Shown here: positions 10,064 to 15,992 of the stretch, piece after piece | How positions within the stretch are numbered: the first letter of the stretch is position 1 | Layout of the letters: every line of letters begins with the position of its first letter | NCBI GenBank assembly: GCA_030018135.1 | Contig: JASEGJ010000024.1 | Location: 1-15,992 of the forward strand | Origin: Candidatus Hodarchaeaceae archaeon | GTDB lineage: Archaea > Hadarchaeota > Hadarchaeia > Hadarchaeales > Hadarchaeaceae | Direction of reading: 5' to 3' | Length of the DNA: 15,992 bases | Notes under the pieces: generated by a model | What the model was told of the DNA's origin: nothing | Databases searched by the model: none | What the model saw: only the letters and a program-made list of their open reading frames with translations | Program-made: the position numbers and the translations under genes

Positions 10064-12264
10064 ATCCCCTCCGAAACCGCCCGACTATGCAACTTTGTTT
10101 TGACGGCCTGTCGGAGCCACCCACACCAGCCCTTGAATATCTCATCGCAGGCAACGCCCCCGCGCCGCAGTTGCCTCTCGAACAAGCAGTGAAGGGTTAT
10201 ATTGGAGCGCACGACGAACTCGGCCTCGAGCAGTTCAAGCCTACCAAGCTCATCAGCGACCCTGACCAACTCGGCGTGAATTTTCGCCCTGAGGTCGAGA
10301 TTTTCGAGGACCTCTTTTTGCCCGGTCCCCCATTTCCTCGCGATATCCCCGATTATTCGGGATCTGGGCTTTACGAGCGCCGGCGTGGGTTCCAGTTCAT
10401 CGCTCGCCGGGTCGTAGCTCATCAGATCCTCAAATCCACCCTCGCTGGCTGGGTCGGCCCTCCAGCCCTTGCGGACCTCAGTTATCTGCGTTACCCTCCG
10501 GCTGCGGCTGACCCCGCCCCTGTGCCTGATCAACGACGCAACCACGATGGCGTCGGTCGCCTTGAAGGAGCTGGGCGAGATGCCCAAGTCTTGGACGACC
10601 CTCTCAAAAACGTCGTACGCGCTTGAGCCGTGGATTGTCCCCATGACGGAATTTCCGGCGGCGCCGACGCGCATCGCTTCGTACAGGGTCTTCGCCTCCA
10701 AGCCGCGAACTTCGCCTATGACGAGCACGGATTCGCCGAGCCGAAGGGCTGCGCGCAGCGCTTCTTGAGCGCTTAGCTCCGCTCCGCTGGTGGCGACCGC
10801 TGCCTGAGTTCGAAGCGCCTGCACCTTGAAGCCGAGGGAGCGGAATTGAGCTATGGGCAACTCGGCGGTATCCTCGAGCGCGATGATCCGAAATTTTGGC
10901 AAAATCTCCAACATGAGCGCGCCCAGCAACGAGGTCTTGCCAGCGCCTCGACTCCCCGTCACCAACAGCGATATTTGGCCATCCACCAACAGGCCGAGCA
11001 AGCCAGCGGCTTTGGGCGTCAGAAATCGCCTGCGCACAAGCTGGGGGAGCGTCCAGGGCGTCGGCTTGTGCCTGCGCAGCGCGAACGCAAAACCCTCGGG
11101 GCTGAGCGGCCGCCCGATGGCCGCGACCCGCACCCCGCCTAGGTCGAGATCGAGCACCGGGTCGGCTTCGGAGAACGGCCTGCCGCTTATCGCGCGAAAC
11201 CTAGAAATCAGCGACTCTGCATCATCCGGCGTAAGGTAGATGTTGGTAAGGCTCTCCTCGAAGTCGCGGTGATATATGTGAACAGGTGTCTTGCCAACCG
11301 GGGCATCGACATACATATCCTGCACTTTCGCATCCGAGAGCAGGGTCTCAAATATTCCCAACCCGGCGGTGAACTTCGCAAAGTGGCATGCCAACCCTTC
11401 GACATCCTCCCTGGAGATGTCGAGTCCGTCCTCGAGCGCAAGCCTCGTCATCAGTCTTACGCCAAGATGTTTTAGTTGCCTACGCGCCTCAAGGGGATCC
11501 AGCTGGGGCCCCTCCTGTCGCTCGTCCAGCAATGCCCGCCGCGCCCTGTGTAGCAGGACCACATGCTCCGGGGACAGTCGATATTCGAGCGGGATCAGAA
11601 AGTACAAGTGCTGCAGCTCGTTCGAGAGGCGGTAAATGCGCACCTCTCCCCCCTCAAGCTTATAAGCGTCGACCAGCTCGGCCTCGGATGGCGGCTCGAT
11701 CGAAACGCGGGACGTCAAAAAACATGGCCTGATGAGGGGGCTCAAAAGTTTGGCATAACCGTCTCGATTTTGCCCGTTCTTTAATGTACCAACGAGCTTC
11801 GTGCGTCCCAGCGAGGATACCATGGGCTCAAGAAAGCCCTCCGAAAAGGCATTCCTACACTCCACGCACTTCTTCGCGCCCTGCTTCGCCCTCGCGCGGA
11901 GTTCCTCCAGCATCAGTTTAAGCTCGGCGTGGGCTTGCAACGGGTCTCCCGGCAACGTGTCAATCGCGTGCTCGACTCGCCCCCTTCTCTCGTCCTCGCA
12001 GCGTTTGCAATCGCTTGAGGTTAGATGTTTGAGCGACCAGTGTCGATGTCCATCCAGAAAGCGTGCAAGCTCCATCAGTGCTTCAAGACCTTCGCCCCTG
12101 TACTCCCGCTCATAAACATCGGCCAAGACCACCGCGTTAACCCTCGAGTGATCGGCCAACCTCCGGACGACCTCGCCCATGCATGCTCGCGAGTGCTCGA
12201 TGGACGCGCCCTGTCGACATCCGCCGCACTTAAACCTCAAAACCCGCTCATTGCCAAGAGTCAT
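10060..12264 (-). CDS. Type II/IV secretion or pilus assembly ATPase with cysteine-rich N-terminal region
   Basis: A 734-residue secretion ATPase of the archaeal TadA/GspE type. Residues 1-140 carry cysteine pairs C13/C16 (with C28), C86/C89 and C133/C136, likely zinc sites. Residues about 190-430 hold the N-terminal ATPase domain (LEDGLDISREDVEGLACHFA, then DAKVQDMYVDAP, with arginines in RFRAISGRPFSEADP). Walker A is GSRGAGKTS (437-445), the aspartate-box region is ALEDTAELP (462-470), Walker B is VLVIGEVRG (513-521), and the His box is GTIHGSS (542-548). The C-terminal 150 residues are helical. It powers assembly of a pilus-like filament or secretion through the TadC-like partner encoded next. 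The ATG at 12264 has only a weak ribosome site. Its length exceeds the usual 500-550 residues of simple archaeal pilus ATPases because of both extensions. Confidence 0.88.
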   Translation of the reverse strand: MTLGNERVLRFKCGGCRQGASIEHSRACMGEVVRRLADHSRVNAVVLADVYEREYRGEGLEALMELARFLDGHRHWSLKHLTSSDCKRCEDERRGRVEHAIDTLPGDPLQAHAELKLMLEELRARAKQGAKKCVECRNAFSEGFLEPMVSSLGRTKLVGTLKNGQNRDGYAKLLSPLIRPCFLTSRVSIEPPSEAELVDAYKLEGGEVRIYRLSNELQHLYFLIPLEYRLSPEHVVLLHRARRALLDERQEGPQLDPLEARRQLKHLGVRLMTRLALEDGLDISREDVEGLACHFAKFTAGLGIFETLLSDAKVQDMYVDAPVGKTPVHIYHRDFEESLTNIYLTPDDAESLISRFRAISGRPFSEADPVLDLDLGGVRVAAIGRPLSPEGFAFALRRHKPTPWTLPQLVRRRFLTPKAAGLLGLLVDGQISLLVTGSRGAGKTSLLGALMLEILPKFRIIALEDTAELPIAQFRSLGFKVQALRTQAAVATSGAELSAQEALRAALRLGESVLVIGEVRGLEAKTLYEAMRVGAAGNSVMGTIHGSSAYDVFERVVQDLGISPSSFKATDAIVVASLIRHRGGVSRSRRVTQITEVRKGWRADPASEGGFEDLMSYDPASDELEPTPALVKPRSRIIGDIARKWGTGQKEVLENLDLRAKIHAELVRVADELGRLELLEAEFVVRSNITLHCLFERQLRRGGVACDEIFKGWCGWLRQAVKTKLHSRAVSEGI

Positions 12265-12309
12265 TAGCGCATGTTCGCAGCCCGCGAAGGTACCACTCCG
12301 CCATTGATT

Positions 12310-12561
12310 TCAAGTCCCAACCCCGGCGATGACATCGACTTTTGAGCTCAACCTAATCAAATCGGCACGGACTTCCGCAAGCTGGGCATCGAGTTTCTCG
12401 TAGAGCTTCATCAGCTCAGCAAGATGTCCCTCCAGCGCCGACACCTGCCGCTCGAGCATCCGCAGCCTTTGCTCGTCCGCGTGTACCGCATCTCTAAGTT
12501 TAGCGATCCAACCGCTGTGCTCGGCTAGCACTAACTCATGCTCACGCGATCTCCCGAACAT
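12310..12561 (-). CDS. Small coiled-coil protein in the pilus-like operon
   Basis: An 83-residue soluble protein that is almost entirely a heptad-like helix (RDAVHADEQRLRMLERQVSA, then LEGHLAELMKLYEKLDAQLA, then VRADLIRLSSKVDVIAG). There is no membrane span and no cysteine. I know no family for it. It starts 6 nt after the stop of the previous cistron, with GAGCGGGA before the ATG, and lies 45 nt before the ATPase gene. The context suggests a cytoplasmic oligomerising partner of the ATPase; this is inference. Confidence 0.65.
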   Translation of the reverse strand: MFGRSREHELVLAEHSGWIAKLRDAVHADEQRLRMLERQVSALEGHLAELMKLYEKLDAQLAEVRADLIRLSSKVDVIAGVGT

Positions 12562-12567
12562 TCCCGC

Positions 12568-13143
12568 TCAGCCCCCTGATTTCCCGCAGGTCCGCGAGCC
12601 AGCTTGAAACCCGAGTCTCTCGGCGGTTGTGCGGTCCTTAAGTGCCCTTCGCCAAGAGTTGCCAGCCCTGCTCAAGTAGCTCATGAAGAGTACCCATGTG
12701 CGCTCGCCGATGGCGCCTTCGTCACGCAGCTCCTCGAGCAACTTTCTAAGGTCCACGTCGGACAACTTCCACCCGATGCGCCAGCGCGCCAATCTGAGTC
12801 GCTTCGCATTTTCGACTAAGAACTCTCGAAGCGCGAGAACCTCGTCCTTAAGTCTGATTAAATCGCGCTGCGCAAAGCGCGCCCAATCGGCTTGGAGCGC
12901 CCCATCCTGTTTGAGGTTAACCACGGATTGCGAAAGCCTCGCAACCGCGGCATTGAGCGATGCCGCCAGCTCGCTCAGATGCTCGCGATCCCGGGCATCC
13001 AGCTCGTGGGTATTTAAAAAAGTGTTCGCAGCGTTGCTCGTCGCCACCGCCCCCGCGTGGGCGGAGTTCAAGTTTGATTGCGGGATCCCAAGAAAGCGAT
13101 CAATCGTAGATAGGAGACCATCAAACGTCGATTCCTCCCGCAT
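12568..13143 (-). CDS. Helical protein in the pilus-like operon, function unknown
   Basis: A predicted 191-residue mostly helical protein. It starts MREESTFDGLLSTIDRFLGI, continues through long helices (HLSELAASLNAAVARLSQSV, then RLKDEVLALREFLVENAKRL), and has a compact C-terminal part (WKLSDVDLRKLLEELRDEG, then RTWVLFMSYLSRAGNSWRRA). No signal peptide or clear membrane span is seen. The frame is open to 13176, but the ATG at 13143 has GGTGA five nucleotides before it, within the end of the preceding gene, so the genes overlap by 23 nt. An ATG at 13149 is also possible. I do not recognise the family. Confidence 0.65.
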   Translation of the reverse strand: MREESTFDGLLSTIDRFLGIPQSNLNSAHAGAVATSNAANTFLNTHELDARDREHLSELAASLNAAVARLSQSVVNLKQDGALQADWARFAQRDLIRLKDEVLALREFLVENAKRLRLARWRIGWKLSDVDLRKLLEELRDEGAIGERTWVLFMSYLSRAGNSWRRALKDRTTAERLGFQAGSRTCGKSGG

Positions 13144-13402
13144 CCCCATCACCCATCTTCCCCAACCAGTGCTCAACCTCGCGCAACTTCCGCTCGTGGG
13201 GCAACCCGGGCTTTGCTCCCGACAAGCGAGTCAACTCGCCCCGTAACGTCACAAGTAAATCCCGCTCGGCGAGCTGCAACAGCTTAGGCAAGGACAGTTC
13301 AGTTTTTCTTTGGAGGTGGCGCGAGCGCTCGATCCAGAATAGACTGGCATGCCAACTTACGGCTACCGCGAACACCAAAGGCAGAAAGTCCAATTTGCCC
13401 AT
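13121..13402 (-). CDS. Membrane-anchored small protein, first gene of the pilus-like operon
   Basis: A 93-residue protein with one N-terminal hydrophobic helix (about residues 4-23, LDFLPLVFAVAVSWHASLFW). A charged helical region follows (IERSRHLQRKTELSLPKLLQ, then LAERDLLVTLRGELTRLSG), and the C-terminus is acidic and glycine-rich. The helix starts almost at the N-terminus, as in pilins and minor pilins, but I see no clear class III signal cleavage motif (a Lys or Arg before Gly ahead of the helix), so it is more likely a membrane anchor than a pilin. It opens the operon: a TATA-like box lies 23 nt before the ATG, implying leaderless translation. Confidence 0.65.
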   Translation of the reverse strand: MGKLDFLPLVFAVAVSWHASLFWIERSRHLQRKTELSLPKLLQLAERDLLVTLRGELTRLSGAKPGLPHERKLREVEHWLGKMGDGDAGGIDV

Positions 13403-13420
13403 CCAAACTTAGGGCGAGAG

Positions 13421-13430
13421 TAATTTAAAA
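13421..13430. promoter_or_regulatory. TATA-like box between the pilus-like operon and the NOG1-like gene
   Basis: The box reads TAATTTAAAA on plus and TTTTAAATTA on minus. For the minus operon its distance to the ATG at 13402 (about 23 nt) fits leaderless transcription. It might also serve the plus gene, giving a leader of about 80 nt. The rest of 13431-13530 shows no gene. Confidence 0.5.
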
Positions 13431-13530
13431 GGAGAAAATTGCGTGGCTCCAAAGCCTCGTAGCGGCACGCCAACAGCTATTTGTTCAAGCGGAGAAGACA
13501 AAGCTGGGTGCCCCCCTGACGGAGAAAATT

Positions 13531-14529
13531 GTGTTTAAGCGATTGCCCATCGCGCCTAGGCCGAGCGAGCTTTTAGCTAGAGCGTTCAGGCGGGCATCCA
13601 AGGCAGCTGGCGCCGTGCGTGCGCGTGGGAGGTCGATAGAACTGGCGAAACGGCGCGAGGAGCAGCGCGTCAAGGCGGCGAGCCAGATTGTCCGCAAAGG
13701 CCTCTCAAAACTCATCGACGGCACGCCATCGCTTTCCAATTTGCCGCCGTTTTATCGGGAGCTCGCCGATGCTTTGGTCGGCATCGATAGAATGAAAAAA
13801 ACCCTAGGTGCGATAGATGGAACAGTTGGGATAATCGACAAGCTGGAGCGTGAACATCTGAGGAGACTTCGCGCCGCCCGTTCACCAGCGGAAGCGACGG
13901 CGGTACGAAAACAAGCGTACGGCAGGATTTCTTCGGTTGTGGAACGGGCGGGCGGTCATTTGACGTTCTTGCGGGAGGCTGCCATCAAGCTCGCCAACCT
14001 CCCGTCGGTTTACGTTGACGTGCCAACCATCGTCATAGCCGGCTATCCAAATGTTGGAAAGACGGCGCTGTTACGCCAGCTCACGGGTTCTGAGCCGGAA
14101 ATCGCCCCCTATCCGTTTACCACCAAGGGCCTGCAGCTTGGTTACTTTGAACATGCCCGCCGGCTTTATCAGGTGATCGACACGCCTGGACTACTCGATC
14201 GACCGCTTGAAAGGCGTAACCCAATCGAACGACAAGCCATTGCCGCACTGCAAAACCTTGCGGATGTCGTCGTCTTCTTACTTGACCCTTCCGAGACCTG
14301 CGGCTACGACATGAAGAGCCAGCTCCACCTGCTCGAGGATATTCAAAAAACATTTGCGGGCGTCCAGATACTGCCGCTGATGAACAAGGCGGACCTGCTC
14401 GATGAGGATCAAACACGACGAGCGCGCGAAGCGTGCCGAAGGGCGATTTTTATTTCTTCCTTGACTGGGATGGGCATACAAGACTTGCTGCGCGAGATGT
14501 TAAAAGCGTTGAGTTCGAGTGAGCCCTAG
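13531..14529 (+). CDS. NOG1-like ribosome-associated GTPase
   Basis: A 332-residue archaeal NOG1/OBG-type GTPase. The N-terminal 160 residues form the helical NOG1 domain, with LPPFYRELADALVGIDRMKK as a signature. The GTPase domain follows: G1 GYPNVGKT (171-178), G2 in PYPFTTKG (194-200), G3 DTPG (217-220), G4 NKAD (285-288) and G5-like SSLTG (309-313). NOG1 acts in assembly of the large ribosomal subunit. The start is GTG at 13531, with GGAG seven nucleotides upstream. It converges with RtcA and their ends overlap by 30 bp. Confidence 0.93.
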   Translation: MFKRLPIAPRPSELLARAFRRASKAAGAVRARGRSIELAKRREEQRVKAASQIVRKGLSKLIDGTPSLSNLPPFYRELADALVGIDRMKKTLGAIDGTVGIIDKLEREHLRRLRAARSPAEATAVRKQAYGRISSVVERAGGHLTFLREAAIKLANLPSVYVDVPTIVIAGYPNVGKTALLRQLTGSEPEIAPYPFTTKGLQLGYFEHARRLYQVIDTPGLLDRPLERRNPIERQAIAALQNLADVVVFLLDPSETCGYDMKSQLHLLEDIQKTFAGVQILPLMNKADLLDEDQTRRAREACRRAIFISSLTGMGIQDLLREMLKALSSSEP

Positions 14530-15573
14530 CCCTTCGACGCGAATTCTCCCGGGCTGCCCCTCCTGTCCATCTACCTCGAACTTGACGCCGAGGATTTGCT
14601 CGACCAATGCCATGTTCGTCAAGGAGTGGGACGTGAGCTCAGCGCTCGTCACCTCTGACATGCCCTCCGCTAGGGCCATGTAGGAGATGAGCTGATCGGT
14701 GAGGTAGCGGTCGAGTGCCTTGTCCGCTCCGAGTTGATTTAATAGGCTTTCCGCAGCCTCCCGTCCAACTTGCTCCGCCGGCTTCCCTGGTCTACCTAAG
14801 CTGCTGGCCCCCAAGATCGCGCCTCCCTCGGTTTCAGCCCAAAGCGTGATTCCCGTCCCGGGGCCGAGATGGGGGTCGCGAGCTGGCTCGTACGCCTCGG
14901 TTTTAATCTCCACATTCGTGTAACCAGCCCTTAACAACGTGAGTTTCGCGGCATGAGCTTGGCGGGTGGCTATATGCTTCGGTAGCCTAACGCAGTGGGA
15001 GATGCCCCTGATGCTCACAACCTTGCCTGGCTCCGTTAGATTAAGTGCGGTGAGCTTTGATACGGGTTCGATCCTGGCGCGCACAATCCCCCCGCCCCGA
15101 GGATAATGACCTCTGCGAACCAGCTCCACTTCGCCCACGTAACCCATCTTACGCAACACTGGCAGGGTGACATTTGCCAAAAACTCGACCGAGGGGGCCA
15201 TGGGGACATCGCTGCCGCCGATGATCTCGACCTCGATTGTTTTTTCGGCGAAAGCGGCTGCTGGCATTAGCGCCTGGAGAACAAGGGTAATGCTTCCGGC
15301 GGTGCCGATATCAACGCGATATCTGCCGCCCTCCATAATGCCCGGCTCAAACGTGAGCTCCATTGAGTGATGCGCGAGGCCTTGAACCTTGGCGTTCGTG
15401 AGCTTGGCCAACGCCTCTACACCGTGCATGTGCTGAGGCTGGAGCCCGGGCTTCGGCCGCTTGGCTCGGATATTGTAGATGTGAATTGGCCTTCGGCTAA
15501 CTGCGCTCAACGCAAGCGCCGTCCGCATGATGGCGCCTCCGCCCTCCCCAATCGAACCGTCGATGTCTATCAT
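14500..15573 (-). CDS. rtcA: RNA 3'-terminal phosphate cyclase
   Basis: A 357-residue RtcA, full length. It shows IDGSIGEGGGAIMRTALALS (the usual GEGGGQILR has Q replaced by A), IRAKRPKPGLQPQHMHGVEA, IGTAGSITLVLQ (89-100), IIGGSDVPMAPSVEF and GHYPRGGG. The catalytic histidine is in ELTSHSLTN (H316), the residue that takes AMP. It converts RNA 3'-phosphates to 2',3'-cyclic phosphates using ATP, in RNA repair and processing. In archaea with tRNA introns, cyclic phosphates are also the ends left by the splicing endonuclease. The ATG at 15573 lies about 25 nt after a TATA-like box, so the mRNA is probably leaderless. Confidence 0.94.
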   Translation of the reverse strand: MIDIDGSIGEGGGAIMRTALALSAVSRRPIHIYNIRAKRPKPGLQPQHMHGVEALAKLTNAKVQGLAHHSMELTFEPGIMEGGRYRVDIGTAGSITLVLQALMPAAAFAEKTIEVEIIGGSDVPMAPSVEFLANVTLPVLRKMGYVGEVELVRRGHYPRGGGIVRARIEPVSKLTALNLTEPGKVVSIRGISHCVRLPKHIATRQAHAAKLTLLRAGYTNVEIKTEAYEPARDPHLGPGTGITLWAETEGGAILGASSLGRPGKPAEQVGREAAESLLNQLGADKALDRYLTDQLISYMALAEGMSEVTSAELTSHSLTNMALVEQILGVKFEVDGQEGQPGRIRVEGLGLTRTQRF

Positions 15574-15613
15574 CGGCTAAAGATAGCTTTTCAAGATATA
15601 AGAAGAATCATAA
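15574..15613. promoter_or_regulatory. Shared TATA-like box between rtcA and the alkyltransferase gene
   Basis: AAGATATAAG at 15593-15602 is about 25 nt from the rtcA start on the minus strand, a good leaderless promoter. In the plus direction it would start transcription near 15623, after the ATG at 15614, which hints that the alkyltransferase may begin at a downstream GTG (15620 or 15629) or use another promoter. Confidence 0.45.
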
Positions 15614-15934
15614 ATGTTGGTGGCAGTCGTGCTCGAATTTCAAAGCCTTGTTTTGAAGTTTGTCTCGGCGGTACCTCGGGGCAAGGTGACCACTTACAAA
15701 GAGCTCGCTCGGACCTTAGGTAGGCCCCGCGCGTATAGGGCGGTTGGGAACGCCCTATCTAAAAATCCCCGCCCGCTCGAGATCCCGTGCCATCGCGTCG
15801 TAAGGTCCGATGGCAAAATTGGCGGGTATAAGTTCGGCAGCGAAAGGAAAGCGAAATTACTTATCGAAGAGGGCATCGAGGTCAAGGGCGGAAAGTTGGA
15901 GCTTAAAAAATACATGTTTAGGTTTAAAAAATGA
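15614..15934 (+). CDS. O6-alkylguanine-DNA alkyltransferase (MGMT/Ogt), short form
   Basis: A 106-residue protein consisting only of the DNA-binding and active-site domain of O6-alkylguanine alkyltransferases. It has VPRGKVTTYKELARTLGRPR (Y28 as in the DNA-binding Tyr), YRAVGNALSKNP (R42 as the Arg finger) and IPCHRVVRSDGKIGGY with acceptor cysteine C59. A C-terminal helix and strand end EEGIEV. All key residues for suicidal transfer of alkyl groups from guanine are present. The N-terminal domain of classical Ogt/MGMT is absent, as in other small archaeal and ATL-like proteins; unlike alkyltransferase-like proteins it keeps the cysteine. The start may be a few codons later. It is divergent from rtcA and has no visible partner gene. 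Confidence 0.88.
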   Translation: MLVAVVLEFQSLVLKFVSAVPRGKVTTYKELARTLGRPRAYRAVGNALSKNPRPLEIPCHRVVRSDGKIGGYKFGSERKAKLLIEEGIEVKGGKLELKKYMFRFKK

Positions 15935-15992
15935 TGCTATAGGAGTGTGCAAAATTAAAAAGCCTTGATGGTCAAAGCTAATCTTGCGCAGG
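15935..15992 (+). other. Intergenic tail at the window edge
   Basis: AT-rich DNA (AAAATTAAAAAG at 15950-15961) after the alkyltransferase stop, then an ATG at 15968 open for 8 codons to the edge (MVKANLAQ). This may be the start of a next gene, but too little is visible to call it. Confidence 0.2.

Noticed and set aside
12683-13246. 187-aa plus-strand frame opposite the helical pilus-operon protein
   Set aside because: Ser/Arg-rich shadow. The minus-strand frame shows regular helical patterning and sensible gene spacing.
13448-13530. Possible structured leader or small RNA before the NOG1-like gene
   Set aside because: Looked for C/D-box motifs and a kink-turn; only isolated CTGA and GGAGA were found, with no paired stem to support it.
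1-15992. CRISPR array, insertion sequence or integrase
   Set aside because: No regularly spaced repeats, transposase or recombinase motifs were seen on either strand.

Overview
The window looks like a chromosomal segment of an uncultured archaeon. The evidence is the gene content: a TYW2/Taw2-type wybutosine enzyme, NAC next to a PUA-domain protein, a NOG1-type GTPase, RNA 3'-phosphate cyclase, an MTH1187-family protein, an RCK-N/DHH fusion, and archaeal-type secretion ATPase and TadC-like genes. Several starts have TATA-like boxes about 25 nt upstream and little or no leader, and a tRNA gene carries a bulge-helix-bulge type intron outside the anticodon loop. The gene mix leans towards euryarchaeal or related deep lineages, but I cannot assign a phylum from sequence reading alone. 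Coding is dense and GC-rich, and genes sit in short operons with 4-nt or longer overlaps.

Layout. Positions 1-830, minus: start of a rhomboid protease (cut by the window edge), a 45-aa single-span membrane protein just upstream of it, and a winged-helix regulator. Positions 937-3573, minus: a two-span membrane protein, a Taw2-like tRNA enzyme, and an RCK-N plus DHH/DHHA1 phosphoesterase. Positions 3634-4894, plus: a thiamine-binding (MTH1187) family protein, then a PUA-NAC operon. Positions 4906-5787, minus: a DUF2905-like membrane protein and a B3/4-domain protein. Positions 5888-6478, plus: a 3-methyladenine DNA glycosylase. Positions 6487-8223, minus: an unknown protein, a tRNA 3'-end fragment, a nucleotidyltransferase/HTH pair, and an intact tRNA-Gly with a D-loop intron. 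Positions 8415-13402, minus: a five-cistron type IV pilus-like operon (three small coiled-coil proteins, a 734-aa ATPase with an N-terminal cysteine-rich region, and a frameshifted TadC-like membrane protein). Positions 13531-15934: a NOG1-like GTPase (plus), RtcA (minus) and an O6-alkylguanine alkyltransferase (plus).

Four things deserve attention. (1) Near-identical palindromes lie 15-20 bp upstream of the TATA boxes of the winged-helix gene and of the PUA-NAC operon, suggesting a small regulon. (2) A cassette of about 1.1 kb is bounded by the tRNA-Gly gene and a direct repeat of that tRNA's 3' end; it carries a toxin-antitoxin-like nucleotidyltransferase/HTH operon, and its last reading frame runs through the repeat into the flanking gene. 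(3) The tRNA-Gly gene has a 25-nt intron between D-loop positions. (4) The pilus-like operon lacks any recognisable pilin, and its membrane platform gene is frameshifted in a way that fits loss of one unit of a 7-nt tandem repeat.
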